64,000 nt of DNA from SURF-43 sp964628985 (lineage in GTDB: Bacteria; Chloroflexota; Dehalococcoidia; UBA2979), in NCBI GenBank assembly GCA_964628985.1, contig CAZVNJ010000007.1:1-64000 (forward strand). The letters are read 5' to 3'. The notes below the pieces were generated by a model. It had not been told where the DNA came from. It did not search any database and saw only the letters and a list, made by a program, of their open reading frames with translations. Position numbers and translations under genes: made by a program. How positions within the stretch are numbered: position 1 is the first letter of the stretch; every line of letters starts with the position of its first letter. Of this stretch, positions 16,449 through 24,943 are shown one piece after another.

Positions 16449-17780
16449 TTACGTCACCTGCCGCAACGCTACCCGCACCCTGTCGTCTTTCACCACTACC
16501 TCGCCGATCGCATCGAGCAGGAGTGAACGCTTGCTCGCGAAGTCGAGCGTGTCCCACTGCGCCACGAGGCGGTCCGCAGCGGTATGCGGGGCGAGGCGGG
16601 GTGTCTCCTGGGAGCCGTCGCGCAGGCGGACTGCCTCCAGCGCCGGGGCAGTCGCCGCGCGCAGCACGTCACGGTATGTCAGTTCGCCGGCCGTCCAGCG
16701 TTCGAGGGCCCGGGTGACCTCGCGGTCCAGGGCCACGCGGCGCGCTTCCGGGCCGGGGGCGGCGGCCTGCTTCCGGGGTGCAGCGAGGCGCCCCGATGCG
16801 AGGGCATCGCGCACGGCCGCCTCCAGAGCCTCGGCACGTTGTGAGTGGTACTGGCACCTGCCCTGGTTCGTAGCGGCAGCGCAGCGGTAGTACGTCCGCG
16901 GCTCGCCGCGCGCGGCCGAGCGGCGTGCGCCAATCAGTCTCCCGCCGCAGAAGCCACACCGGGCAAGGCCGGCGAGGAGGTATTGATGGCGCTGCTGCTG
17001 GGACGGCGCCGTGCGCCGTCTCGCCATGCGCGCCTGCACTTCCTCAAACTGCCCGCGGCGCAGCAGGGCCGGGTGAGCGCCGGGCACGACGGAGCCGAGC
17101 CGGCGGTAGGTGCCGGTGTAAGCAGGGTTGCGGAGCACGGTGCGGACGGAGCCGGCGCTCCACGGTTTGCGGAGCCGGGTGGTGATGCCGTCTTCGTTCA
17201 GCGCGCGGGCGATGCGGCGTACACCCTCGTGCTCCTCCAGGTACATCGAGAAGATGCGGCGGACGACCGCAGCCTCGTCAGGGTCGACGACGAGGCTGCG
17301 CCCCCGGATGGCATAGCCGTAGGGAGCCCTCCCGAGGACCTGGCCCCTAAGGGCCCGCGCGCGCATCGAATCGCGGGCTCGGTCGCGCCGCCGCTCGTCT
17401 GGGCGTCTGCCGAGCCAGGCTGCCCGGAGGGCCACTTCCACGGTGGAGGCGTCCGCAAGGCGCACGGGGGCGTTCAGGGCAGTGAGCGCCAGCAGCCGGA
17501 TGGCGCGCTCGAGGGCGCGGTCGCCCAGCACGTCCGCGCTCGCAATGACCACGGTCGGCGGTTTCGCCGCATGCTCCACGGCCTCCAGGAGGGCAGCAAA
17601 ACGGGGCAAGCCCTCGGCTTCGGCGGCGTCCTGAAAACGCGCCAGCGCTGCGTAGCCCTCAGCGGCGACGAGCGCCGAGGTCGCCGCGCGCTGGATGGCG
17701 AGGGTCAGCGGAGGGTCCGCAGTGACCGGACGCAGGTAGATGAGCGCGGGGCGCTCCTCGGCTGCCAGATTCGAAGGCAT
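16449..17780 (-). CDS. Serine-recombinase relative without catalytic residues
   Basis: A 443-aa protein with the architecture of a large serine recombinase: a resolvase-like N-terminal domain (about 11-115), the recombinase DNA-binding domain (APYGYAIRGR, then IARALNEDGI and KPWSAGSVRTVLRNPAYTG), a zinc ribbon (CGFCGG with further Cys downstream) and a C-terminal helical part. The catalytic domain is degenerate: the YxRVS motif reads YLRPVT (Val at the nucleophile) and DRLxR reads DVLGD. It therefore probably cannot cut DNA but may still bind it. The start is the ATG at 17780; longer frames run into the divergent yceD gene. It lies 32 nt upstream of rnpB on the same strand, with no att-like repeats visible nearby. 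Confidence 0.8.
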   Translation of the reverse strand: MPSNLAAEERPALIYLRPVTADPPLTLAIQRAATSALVAAEGYAALARFQDAAEAEGLPRFAALLEAVEHAAKPPTVVIASADVLGDRALERAIRLLALTALNAPVRLADASTVEVALRAAWLGRRPDERRRDRARDSMRARALRGQVLGRAPYGYAIRGRSLVVDPDEAAVVRRIFSMYLEEHEGVRRIARALNEDGITTRLRKPWSAGSVRTVLRNPAYTGTYRRLGSVVPGAHPALLRRGQFEEVQARMARRRTAPSQQQRHQYLLAGLARCGFCGGRLIGARRSAARGEPRTYYRCAAATNQGRCQYHSQRAEALEAAVRDALASGRLAAPRKQAAAPGPEARRVALDREVTRALERWTAGELTYRDVLRAATAPALEAVRLRDGSQETPRLAPHTAADRLVAQWDTLDFASKRSLLLDAIGEVVVKDDRVRVALRQVT

Positions 17781-17868
17781 GTCGTCGAGTCTACCCCGGC
17801 CTCCCTCCCGACCTGCAGACACGAGGTACGATCGGATCAGCCTCAGCTCGAGGCTTCGGAGGTCCCTC

Positions 17869-18420
17869 GTGCTCATCAATGTCTCAACGCTGCTCACCGA
17901 GCCGGTGGGCCATGCCCGTCGGCTGCGCGCCGAGCGGGAACGCTGCTGGGTGCCCGAGGAGGCCTTTGAGCAGGAAGTGACCGGTGAGGTGCGCCTCATC
18001 CGATCGGAGCGGGGTGTCCTCGTCATGGCGACGTTCGACCTGGCGCCCGTGACGCTCGAGTGCGGGCGCTGCCTGGAGCCGTTCCAGACGCCCATGCACC
18101 TCGACTTTGACGAGGAGTACGTTCTGCCGCGGGATCCGGTGACGGGGACAGCGCCCGAGCGAGATGAGGACGACTTCCTCATCGATGAGCGACGGCATCT
18201 CGATCTCAGCGAGGCCGTCCGGCAATATGAACAGTCCGCCCTCCCCATCCAGCCGATTTGCCGGCCGGACTGTCGAGGGCTGTGCCCCACCTGCGGGCGC
18301 AACCTGAACCTAGAGACCTGCGCCTGCCTTCCGGTGGGCAGGAATGACCCATGGGGCGCGCTGCGGTCATTGGCTGAGCGGCTTCAGACGGAGGACGATA
18401 ATGGCTCTCCCCAAGCGTAG
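17869..18420 (+). CDS. yceD: YceD/DUF177 family protein
   Basis: A 183-aa DUF177 protein, whose members are almost always encoded just before rpmF and have been linked to 23S rRNA accumulation. It has the CGRCLEPF cysteine pair and a C-terminal CRPDCRGLCPTCGRNLN cluster ending in CAC, consistent with metal binding. The GTG start at 17869 has GGAGG 6 nt upstream; the frame is open to 17740 but overlaps the divergent recombinase start. The 3' end overlaps rpmF by 20 nt. Confidence 0.88.
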   Translation: MLINVSTLLTEPVGHARRLRAERERCWVPEEAFEQEVTGEVRLIRSERGVLVMATFDLAPVTLECGRCLEPFQTPMHLDFDEEYVLPRDPVTGTAPERDEDDFLIDERRHLDLSEAVRQYEQSALPIQPICRPDCRGLCPTCGRNLNLETCACLPVGRNDPWGALRSLAERLQTEDDNGSPQA

Positions 18421-18574
18421 GACCCCCGTGTCGAAGCGGAAGACCCGCCAGAGTCATGACGGCGTGGCGCTGCCGAGTCTGGTCCGAGACCCAGCGACGG
18501 GCGGCGTGAAGATCAACCACACCGCTGGCGGCGCGCGCGACGCCAAGGGCCGCCTGATCGACCGCGAGGCGTAG
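18401..18574 (+). CDS. rpmF: 50S ribosomal protein L32
   Basis: A 57-aa basic protein beginning MALPKRRTPVSKRKTRQSHD, the typical L32 N-terminus, and ending with GGARDAKGRLIDREA. The ATG start has GGAGGA 5 nt upstream, inside the end of yceD. It has no zinc-ribbon cysteines, so it is the C-minus form. It heads the ribosome/fatty-acid cluster with fabD 5 nt downstream. Confidence 0.95.
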   Translation: MALPKRRTPVSKRKTRQSHDGVALPSLVRDPATGGVKINHTAGGARDAKGRLIDREA

Positions 18575-18579
18575 CCCTC

Positions 18580-19551
18580 GTGCCCACCCCGGCCGAGACC
18601 GTTGCCGCAACGCTCACGCGCATTGCGTCCCTGCCTCGGGCAGCGGACATGGCCTGGGTGTTCCCGGGCCAGGGTGCCCAGGCCGTGGGCATGGGCGCCG
18701 ACCTCTACGACCAGTTGCCCGCCGCGCGCGCTGTCTTTGACGCTGCCGATCAGGCGCTGGGGATCAAACTCTCGACGCTCTGCTTCCTCGGGCCCGAGGG
18801 TGACCTCACGCAGACGATGAACACGCAGCCGGCGCTTGTGACCCACGCGATCGCTGCCCTCGTGGCCGCCCTCGATTCGGGGACGCTGACGGAGCGGCCG
18901 GCATTCGTCGCTGGCCACTCGCTGGGCGAGTACGCCGCTCTGATCGCGGCCGGTTCGGTCACCTTCGAGGAGGGCGTGCGGCTCGTGCGCGAGCGCGGCG
19001 AGGCCATGCAGGCGGCGTGCGACGCCCAGCCGAGCACCATGGCTGCAGTCCTCGGCATGGAACCGGAGGCGCTGCGCGCGGCCGTCATGCCGCACGGCGC
19101 GTCGATCTGCAACATCAACGCCCCGGGCAACATCACCATCGGCGGTACGACTCAAGCGGTGGAGGCTGCATCGGCAGCAGCGACGGCTGCCGGCGCTTCC
19201 CGGGTCGTCCCGCTGACGGTCGCAGGGGCCTTTCACACGCCGCTCATGGCGGAGGCTGCGCGCCGGTTGCATGTCCCGCTGAGCAGCACCCCATTCCGTA
19301 ATCCCACGATGCCGGTCGTCTCCAACGTGACGGCAGCACCGCTCACAGCGGGCGCTGCCTTCGCCGAGGAACTGGAGCAGCAGATCACGGCGCCGGTCCT
19401 CTGGCTCGACTCGGTAGCGGCGATGCAGCGGGCAGGCGTGACGAAGTTCATTGAGTTCGGTCCCGGCAAGGTGCTCTCCGGCCTGATCCGCCGGATCGAC
19501 CGCGCGCTCGAGGTGAAGAACATCGGCACGGTTGAGGAAGTGCGCGCGTGA
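18580..19551 (+). CDS. fabD: Malonyl-CoA--ACP transacylase FabD
   Basis: Transfers malonyl from CoA to ACP to feed type II fatty-acid synthesis. The 323 aa contain FPGQGAQAVGMG, the nucleophile motif GHSLGEYAAL, and the catalytic-His segment AGAFHTPLM, with NINAPGNITIGGT in between. It starts at GTG 18580; an ATG at 18649 just before the conserved core is a less likely start. The 3' end overlaps fabG by 4 nt. Confidence 0.94.
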   Translation: MPTPAETVAATLTRIASLPRAADMAWVFPGQGAQAVGMGADLYDQLPAARAVFDAADQALGIKLSTLCFLGPEGDLTQTMNTQPALVTHAIAALVAALDSGTLTERPAFVAGHSLGEYAALIAAGSVTFEEGVRLVRERGEAMQAACDAQPSTMAAVLGMEPEALRAAVMPHGASICNINAPGNITIGGTTQAVEAASAAATAAGASRVVPLTVAGAFHTPLMAEAARRLHVPLSSTPFRNPTMPVVSNVTAAPLTAGAAFAEELEQQITAPVLWLDSVAAMQRAGVTKFIEFGPGKVLSGLIRRIDRALEVKNIGTVEEVRA

Positions 19552-20312
19552 CGGACGCCCCCGGCTCCTTAGGCGGGCGCGTCGCGGTGATCACGGGTGG
19601 CGGGCGCGGCATCGGCCGAGCGATCGCGACCGATCTGGCCCGAGCTGGCGCAGACGTCGCCATCACCTACCGATCGGATCCGGCGCAAGCCGAGGGAGTC
19701 GCCGCTGAACTGTCGTCCGCTCACGGCGTCCGAGTCCGCGCCTTCCAGTGCGACGTCCGCCAGTCCGCCGACATCGAACGGCTGATCAATGATGCCAGGG
19801 AACAGCTGGGTGGCCTGCATATCCTCGTGAACAACGCGGGCATGACAGCAGACAACCTCGTCATGCGGATGTCCGAGCAGGCCTGGGACGACGTGATCGA
19901 GACGAACCTCCGCGGGACGTTCCTGGCCAGCAAGGCCGCGATCCGACACATGCTGCGGGAGCGCTGGGGGCGGATCATCAACATCACCTCCGTGGTTGGG
20001 GTGTCCGGGAATGCTGGCCAGGCGAATTACGCCGCGGCGAAGGCAGGGATCATCGGCTTCACCCGCTCGCTGGCCCTCGAGGTCGCATCGCGGAACATCA
20101 CCGTCAACGCGGTGGCGCCCGGGTTTGTGCTCACAGACATGACGTCCGGACTCACGGACGACCAGAAAGAGGGGATCAAGGGCCGGATCCCCATGGGCCG
20201 GTATGCGGACGCTGGGGAAATCTCCCCCCTGGTGGCCTTCCTGGCATCGGAGGGTGCCTCGTACATCACGGGCCAGGTCATTAACGTGGACGGTGGCCTG
20301 GTGATGTCCTAG
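19548..20312 (+). CDS. fabG: 3-oxoacyl-[ACP] reductase FabG
   Basis: NADPH-dependent short-chain dehydrogenase reducing 3-oxoacyl-ACP in fatty-acid elongation. The 254 aa show the cofactor motif ITGGGRGIGRAI, NNAGMTADN, the Ser of NITSVVG, the YxxxK pair in ANYAAAKAG, and the C-terminal GQVINVDGGLVM. The GTG start overlaps the fabD stop (GTGA). The position between fabD and acpP supports FabG over other SDRs. Confidence 0.94.
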   Translation: MTDAPGSLGGRVAVITGGGRGIGRAIATDLARAGADVAITYRSDPAQAEGVAAELSSAHGVRVRAFQCDVRQSADIERLINDAREQLGGLHILVNNAGMTADNLVMRMSEQAWDDVIETNLRGTFLASKAAIRHMLRERWGRIINITSVVGVSGNAGQANYAAAKAGIIGFTRSLALEVASRNITVNAVAPGFVLTDMTSGLTDDQKEGIKGRIPMGRYADAGEISPLVAFLASEGASYITGQVINVDGGLVMS

Positions 20313-20369
20313 CGAGCCGGATCACGGTTCGCACCCCCCTCACCGGCACGTCACCTGAAGGTCCGCCCC

Positions 20370-20831
20370 ATGGCCAGTAGCCGCCGCCGTTCCAGGATCG
20401 CCGCCTTCCAGGCGCTCTTCGAGGCCGATCTAGGCAGCCACCCCCTCGGGCCCGTGCTCGAACGCCACATTCGGGAGGCTCGCCTGGACGCCGAGGGCGA
20501 ACGATTCGCCCGCGGACTGGCCGGAGGGGTCGAGGCGAACCTGGTGGCTATCGACGACGTAATACAGCGCCACGCCCCCGCCTTTCCCCTGGCCGAAATG
20601 GCCGCGGTCGACCGAAATGTGCTCCGCCTTGCGGTCTACGAAGTGCTCTTCGATACTGACCGCGCTCCGCTCCGAGCAGCGATCAATGAGGCCGTGGAGA
20701 TCGCCAAGGGGTACGGTTCGGAGTCGTCTGGCCGCTTCATCAATGGCGTGCTGGGCGCGGTCGCCCTGGAGGCGGCGGAACGACAGGGGTCTGCCGGCCA
20801 GGGGGAATCCGGATCGCCTGAGGGCGGATGA
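20370..20831 (+). CDS. nusB: Transcription antitermination factor NusB
   Basis: A 153-aa all-helical NusB that partners with NusE/S10 in rRNA antitermination. It shows the RRRSRIAAFQALFEAD N-terminus and the conserved C-terminal pattern EMAAVDRNVLRLAVYEVL, then APLRAAINEAVEIAKGYG and GRFINGVLGAVA. The last bases overlap an upstream in-frame ATG of acpP. A Gly/Ser-rich tail of about 12 residues follows the family core. Confidence 0.93.
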   Translation: MASSRRRSRIAAFQALFEADLGSHPLGPVLERHIREARLDAEGERFARGLAGGVEANLVAIDDVIQRHAPAFPLAEMAAVDRNVLRLAVYEVLFDTDRAPLRAAINEAVEIAKGYGSESSGRFINGVLGAVALEAAERQGSAGQGESGSPEGG

Positions 20832-20848
20832 CAGGAAAAGGACTGCCA

Positions 20849-21106
20849 GTGGCAACCGTATTTGAGCGCGTTCGCGCGTTGATCGTCGAACAGTTGGGCG
20901 TCGAAGAGGAAGAAGTCACGGCGAACGCCTCGTTCGTGGACGACCTCAACGCGGACTCGCTCGACCTGGTCGAACTCATCATGTCCATCGAGGAGGAGTT
21001 CTCGAAGGACGGCAACCAGATGGAGATCTCGGACGAGGACGCGGAGAAGATCCGTAACGTCCAGGACGCCATCGACTACCTGCGAGACCAGGGCATCGAG
21101 GACTAA
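20849..21106 (+). CDS. acpP: Acyl carrier protein
   Basis: An acidic 85-aa ACP carrying acyl chains on a 4'-phosphopantetheine attached to the serine of NADSLDLVEL. The start is chosen at GTG 20849 (VATVFERVRALIVEQLGV) because AAAGGA lies 6 nt upstream; an ATG at 20828 would add seven residues and overlap nusB. A short SKDGNQM insertion after helix II is unusual but lies in a loop. It ends the fatty-acid gene run. Confidence 0.94.
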   Translation: MATVFERVRALIVEQLGVEEEEVTANASFVDDLNADSLDLVELIMSIEEEFSKDGNQMEISDEDAEKIRNVQDAIDYLRDQGIED

Positions 21107-21139
21107 CTTCGAAGCCGCGCAACGGCCTGAAGTTGTGAG

Positions 21140-21170
21140 CGCCCCGGAGTCCGTCTGACGGCCCGGGGCG
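21140..21170 (+). terminator. Terminator-like hairpin after acpP
   Basis: CGCCCCGG (21140-21147) pairs with CCGGGGCG (21163-21170) across a 15-nt loop, followed by TATCATTTCC. It has only a weak T-tract, so termination may be partial. It separates acpP from the tat genes. Confidence 0.5.
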
Positions 21171-21182
21171 TATCATTTCCAT

Positions 21183-21737
21183 ATGGAACTCTTTGGTGTC
21201 GGACCGCTGGAGGCGCTGCTCGTCGGCGTCATCACGTTCATCCTCGTCGGCCCGGACAAGTTCCCGGAACTCGCCCGTCAGGGGGGCAAGTGGTATCGCA
21301 TTGCCCGTTCATTCACGGCCGAGGTGATGTCGGACGTCCAAGGAGCCGTGAAGGAGATCGAGGCCGAGGTGGACGCCACCACGGGCGGAGGTCTCCGATC
21401 GATCCGTGAACTCACGGAATCGAGCGCGAGCATTCTGACCGAAGCACGTGCGGACATGGAGTCGGCTACCACGTCTGCCCAGGCCGCCATCGAAGCCCCG
21501 GATGCCACGGTTGCAGACAGCGAGCCCGCGCCGGAGCAGGCGATTCCGCCGATCGAGCTGGCCCGGACCGGACAGGCTGAGACAGCGGCTGAACCGCCGC
21601 AGCCCTGGACCCCAACACCTCTGGCCGACATACCCGCGTCTGCGCCATACGGCGATCCGTTCGAGGCGGCCGAGGTGAAGCGTCGCGAGGCCGCCGCACG
21701 TGAGGCGGCAGCACGCCTCACCGGAGGCGGTGCGTGA
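21183..21737 (+). CDS. tatB: Sec-independent translocase TatA/TatB-like protein
   Basis: A 184-aa single-span protein of the twin-arginine translocase. The N-terminal hydrophobic helix (EALLVGVITFILVGPDKFPE) carries the FILVGPDKFPEL hinge of TatA/B proteins, followed by an amphipathic helix (KWYRIARSFTAEVMSDVQ) and a long Ala/Glu/Pro-rich cytoplasmic tail. The length and tail favour TatB over TatA, though single-TatA systems also occur. It overlaps tatC by 4 nt. Confidence 0.85.
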   Translation: MELFGVGPLEALLVGVITFILVGPDKFPELARQGGKWYRIARSFTAEVMSDVQGAVKEIEAEVDATTGGGLRSIRELTESSASILTEARADMESATTSAQAAIEAPDATVADSEPAPEQAIPPIELARTGQAETAAEPPQPWTPTPLADIPASAPYGDPFEAAEVKRREAAAREAAARLTGGGA

Positions 21738-22498
21738 CCGCCACCGTGGACGGCACGTCACCACAGGCAAGCCAGGAGACCGGCGGTGAGATGACGCTGC
21801 TCGAGCACCTGCTCGAGTTACGCGGACGTGTCGTCTGGTCCGCGCTCGCGATCATGATCGGGATGGTCGCTTTCTTCATCCCGAAGATCGGGTTCGGCGT
21901 GATCGGGTGGATGCTCGCGCCGGCGCGTGCGTCCGTACCGGATTTCACTCCGCAGTACATCGAGCCGATGGAGAACATCGCGGTGTACTTTCGCGTTGCG
22001 CTGCTGGGCGGGATCACCGTTGCGATGCCCATGCTCGTCTTCCAGTTGCTCGGTTTCGTGGCCCCCGCGCTCACCAAGTCGGAGAAGCGTTGGCTCTTCC
22101 CGATCGTCTTTCTTGCCAGCATTGCCTTCCTCGGCGGGCTGGCATTCGGCTACTGGATCGTCTTGCCGGTCACGCTCGGCTTCCTGCTCACGTTCGGGAG
22201 TGATGTCGCACAGGCTGACTGGCGGATCGGGAATTACATCGGGTTCGTCACCCGCATCCTCCTCGTGATGGGGTTCGTCTTTGAGACCCCCCTCCTGGTC
22301 ATGGGCCTTGCCAAAGCGCGAGTGGTGACCGCCCGGAAATTGCTGAAGTGGTGGCGCTTCGCAGTGATCGCGGCCTTCCTGGTCGCGGCGGTCGTGACTC
22401 CGACGATCGACCCGATCACCCAGTCACTCGTCGGAGGGCCCATCGTCATCCTCTACTTCGTTGGAATCGGGCTGGCGTGGCTGGTCCGCCGCGAGTAA
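21734..22498 (+). CDS. tatC: Sec-independent translocase TatC
   Basis: A 254-aa polytopic membrane protein that recognises twin-arginine signal peptides. It has the conserved N-terminal MTLLEHLLELRGRVVWS, the periplasmic/extracytoplasmic turn, the FQLLGFVAPALTKSEKRW segment, and six hydrophobic segments in all. The GTG start overlaps the tatB stop. The pair forms a minimal Tat system that exports folded proteins. Confidence 0.95.
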   Translation: MTATVDGTSPQASQETGGEMTLLEHLLELRGRVVWSALAIMIGMVAFFIPKIGFGVIGWMLAPARASVPDFTPQYIEPMENIAVYFRVALLGGITVAMPMLVFQLLGFVAPALTKSEKRWLFPIVFLASIAFLGGLAFGYWIVLPVTLGFLLTFGSDVAQADWRIGNYIGFVTRILLVMGFVFETPLLVMGLAKARVVTARKLLKWWRFAVIAAFLVAAVVTPTIDPITQSLVGGPIVILYFVGIGLAWLVRRE

Positions 22499-22531
22499 TT
22501 GTTCATCCGTGTATACCTGCAAACCAATCCG

Positions 22532-22560
22532 TTGCCGCCTCGCTCACGCTTTGTTACTCT
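22532..22560 (+). promoter_or_regulatory. Promoter giving a near-leaderless UDG/RNase J transcript
   Basis: TTGCCG (22532-22537) and TACTCT (22555-22560) are spaced by 17 nt. The ATG of the glycosylase gene begins 6 nt after the -10, so initiation would occur at or next to the start codon. No Shine-Dalgarno is present, which fits a leaderless mRNA. Confidence 0.4.
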
Positions 22561-22566
22561 CGATCC

Positions 22567-23223
22567 ATGACCAATGCGGCCGATGCTCGTTTGCGCCCTC
22601 GCCGGGTGGCGGCCATGCCTGACCTCGAGCGGCCGGGCGTCCCGGCCATGCTCCTCCCGCTGTACGAAGTGCCGTCCTCGTGCGCCAGCCTGTACGAGGA
22701 GATCGCGGACTGTCCGGCCTGCGTGCTGGCTCGCACGCGGACACGGACGGTCCCGGGGTCTGGGCCAGTCACCTGCGATCTGATGTTCATCGGCGAGGCC
22801 CCTGGGCAACGTGAAGATGAACTGGGGCTGCCCTTTGTCGGACGTTCCGGGCAGTTCTTGGACGAGCTGCTCGCTTCGATCGGCCGCTCACGCGTCGACG
22901 TCTACGTGACCAATGTCGTGAAATGCCGCCCCCCGGCGAACCGCGACCCTAACCTGGACGAGATCGCGGCATGCTCTGACTACCTCGCGAGGCAGATCGA
23001 GCTGGTCGCCCCCCGTGTCATAGCGACGCTGGGACGCTTCTCGATGGCGAACTGGTTCCCGGGCGAGCGAATCAGTCAGATCCACGGCCGCGCCGTGCAA
23101 CGTGACGGGCGGTGGATCGTGCCGATGTATCACCCCGCGGCAGCGCTGCGCGATGGGTCCCTGCGCGCCGTGATGAAGCAGGATTTCGCCCAGATCCCGG
23201 CCCTGCTCGTGGAGTCGGTCTGA
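22567..23223 (+). CDS. Uracil-DNA glycosylase, family 4 (Fe-S) type
   Basis: A 218-aa base-excision repair enzyme removing uracil from DNA. The Fe-S type is indicated by CPACVLARTRT, followed by the active-site loop IGEAPGQREDELGLPFVG, then NVVKCRPPANRDPN, a further Cys in IAACSDYL, and the HPAAALRDG motif. The start at ATG 22567 is supported by the promoter spacing; internal ATGs at 22615 and 22648 are alternatives. Its TGA overlaps the RNase J start (TGATG). Confidence 0.88.
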   Translation: MTNAADARLRPRRVAAMPDLERPGVPAMLLPLYEVPSSCASLYEEIADCPACVLARTRTRTVPGSGPVTCDLMFIGEAPGQREDELGLPFVGRSGQFLDELLASIGRSRVDVYVTNVVKCRPPANRDPNLDEIAACSDYLARQIELVAPRVIATLGRFSMANWFPGERISQIHGRAVQRDGRWIVPMYHPAAALRDGSLRAVMKQDFAQIPALLVESV

Positions 23224-24875
23224 TGCCCGCGTCCACGCCCCTGCGCGTGATCCCGCTGGGCGGCCTCGGCGAGATCGGCCGCAACATGATGGTCTACGAG
23301 TACGACCAGACGATGATCGCCGTGGACGTCGGCCTAATGTTCCCTGACGCCGAGCATCCCGGTGTGGACCTGATCATCCCAGACTGGCAGTACATCCTGG
23401 ACCATCCAGAGCGGCTGAAGGCCGTCTTCCTGACCCACGGGCACGAGGACCACATCGGCGCCGTGCCCTTCCTGCTGCGCGAGGTCAACGTCCCTGTGTT
23501 CTGCATGAAGCTGACACGGGGCCTGGTCCAGGTGAAGTTGAAGGAACACAAGATCGAGGCGGACGTCACGGTGGTCGAGCCGGGAGACGCCATCGAGGTA
23601 GGCCCCTTCACAGTGGAGTTCTTCTCGGTTTCGCATTCGATCCCGGACTCCGCCGGGCTGCTGATCGAGACGCCGATTGGGACGATCGTCCATACGGGCG
23701 ATTTCAAGATTGACCACACGCCGATCGGAGGGCAGCACACGGACCTCGTCCGGCTCGCCGCCGTGGGCGAAGAGGGGGCGCTGCTGCTGTGCGCGGACTC
23801 CACGTACGCAGAGGTCGAGGGCTACACCCCTTCCGAGCAGGTGGTCGCGGAGACGCTCGACCGGATCATCGGGCAGGCCGAAGGACGAGTGATCGTCACG
23901 ACGTTCGCCTCACTCATCTCGCGAGTGCAGATGGTGATCGACGCGGCCGAGAAGTACGGGCGGCGCGTTTTCGTCACCGGGCGCTCGATGGTGAACAACG
24001 TCAATATGGCGCGCGACCTCGGCTACCTGCGCGTGCCGTCCAACATGCTGATGACGCCAAACCAGATGCGCGACCACACGGACGCCAAGACGGTGATCGT
24101 CTGCACGGGGTCGCAGGGAGAGCCAACGTCTGCGCTGACGAGGATGGCGACCGGTTCGCACCAGCAGATCGTGATCACCCCGGGCGACACTGTGATCCTC
24201 TCGTCCAGTCCGGTCCCCGGGAACGAGAAGGCGGTCTTCAAGAACATCGACATGCTCTACGAGGCTGGAGCGAAGGTCGTCTATAGCCGGTTGGCTGATG
24301 TCCACGTGCACGGGCACGCGGCCCGCGAGGAATTGAAGATCATCCACCGGCTCGTCCAGGCTCGGCACTTCGTCCCGATCCACGGTGAGTACCGACACAT
24401 GGTGTTGCACCGTGAACTGGCGATTTCCCTCGGGATGCCGCCGGAGGACGCGTTTGTGCTGACGGACGGTGATGTGCTTGAGATCGACGATGCCGGGGCC
24501 CGGCTCGGAGAGAAGGTTGAAGCGGACTACATCTATGTGGACGGCCTCGGGATCGGCGAGATCGACGACTTCGTGCTGCGTGATCGCCAGCATCTGGCCG
24601 CGGACGGGCTGGTGGTCTACGTGACGGCAGTTGACCGACATACCGGCAAACTAACGCGACCACCTGAGGTGATGTCCCATGGCTTCGCCGGCCCGGACGA
24701 AGAGGCAGCCCTGATGGAGGCCGTCTCCCAACTGCTGACCGACGTGCTGGGGGGTGAGTCTCGCGCGACTGACTGGCGCGCACTGCACGAGTCGTTGAAG
24801 GATGACATCGCCGGGCTCTTGCACCGGCGGACGCACCGGCGCCCGCTGGTGATTCCGGTGATGCTGGAGGTTTAG
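23223..24875 (+). CDS. rnj: Ribonuclease J
   Basis: Metallo-beta-lactamase/beta-CASP exo- and endonuclease for mRNA decay and rRNA maturation. The protein is 550 aa from the ATG at 23223, the usual RNase J size. It shows the N-terminal VIPLGGLGEIGRNM, the metal motif THGHEDHIGA, HTGDFKIDHTP, beta-CASP motifs (VTTFASLISRVQ, TGRSMVNN, CTGSQGEPTSAL, HVHGHA) and the C-terminal dimerisation domain. The open frame extends upstream but overlaps the glycosylase gene. Confidence 0.96.
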   Translation: MPASTPLRVIPLGGLGEIGRNMMVYEYDQTMIAVDVGLMFPDAEHPGVDLIIPDWQYILDHPERLKAVFLTHGHEDHIGAVPFLLREVNVPVFCMKLTRGLVQVKLKEHKIEADVTVVEPGDAIEVGPFTVEFFSVSHSIPDSAGLLIETPIGTIVHTGDFKIDHTPIGGQHTDLVRLAAVGEEGALLLCADSTYAEVEGYTPSEQVVAETLDRIIGQAEGRVIVTTFASLISRVQMVIDAAEKYGRRVFVTGRSMVNNVNMARDLGYLRVPSNMLMTPNQMRDHTDAKTVIVCTGSQGEPTSALTRMATGSHQQIVITPGDTVILSSSPVPGNEKAVFKNIDMLYEAGAKVVYSRLADVHVHGHAAREELKIIHRLVQARHFVPIHGEYRHMVLHRELAISLGMPPEDAFVLTDGDVLEIDDAGARLGEKVEADYIYVDGLGIGEIDDFVLRDRQHLAADGLVVYVTAVDRHTGKLTRPPEVMSHGFAGPDEEAALMEAVSQLLTDVLGGESRATDWRALHESLKDDIAGLLHRRTHRRPLVIPVMLEV

Positions 24876-24943
24876 CGCGGAGATGCGCGAGCGCCGCTGA
24901 GGCGCGACACTGGAAGCGACGGCCGGACGCCTGGCGGGGGCGG

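Noticed and set aside
16449..18302. 617-aa form of the recombinase-like ORF
   Set aside because: The extra 174 N-terminal residues are antisense to yceD and have shadow-type Arg/Ser composition. ATG 17780 gives the family-like start.
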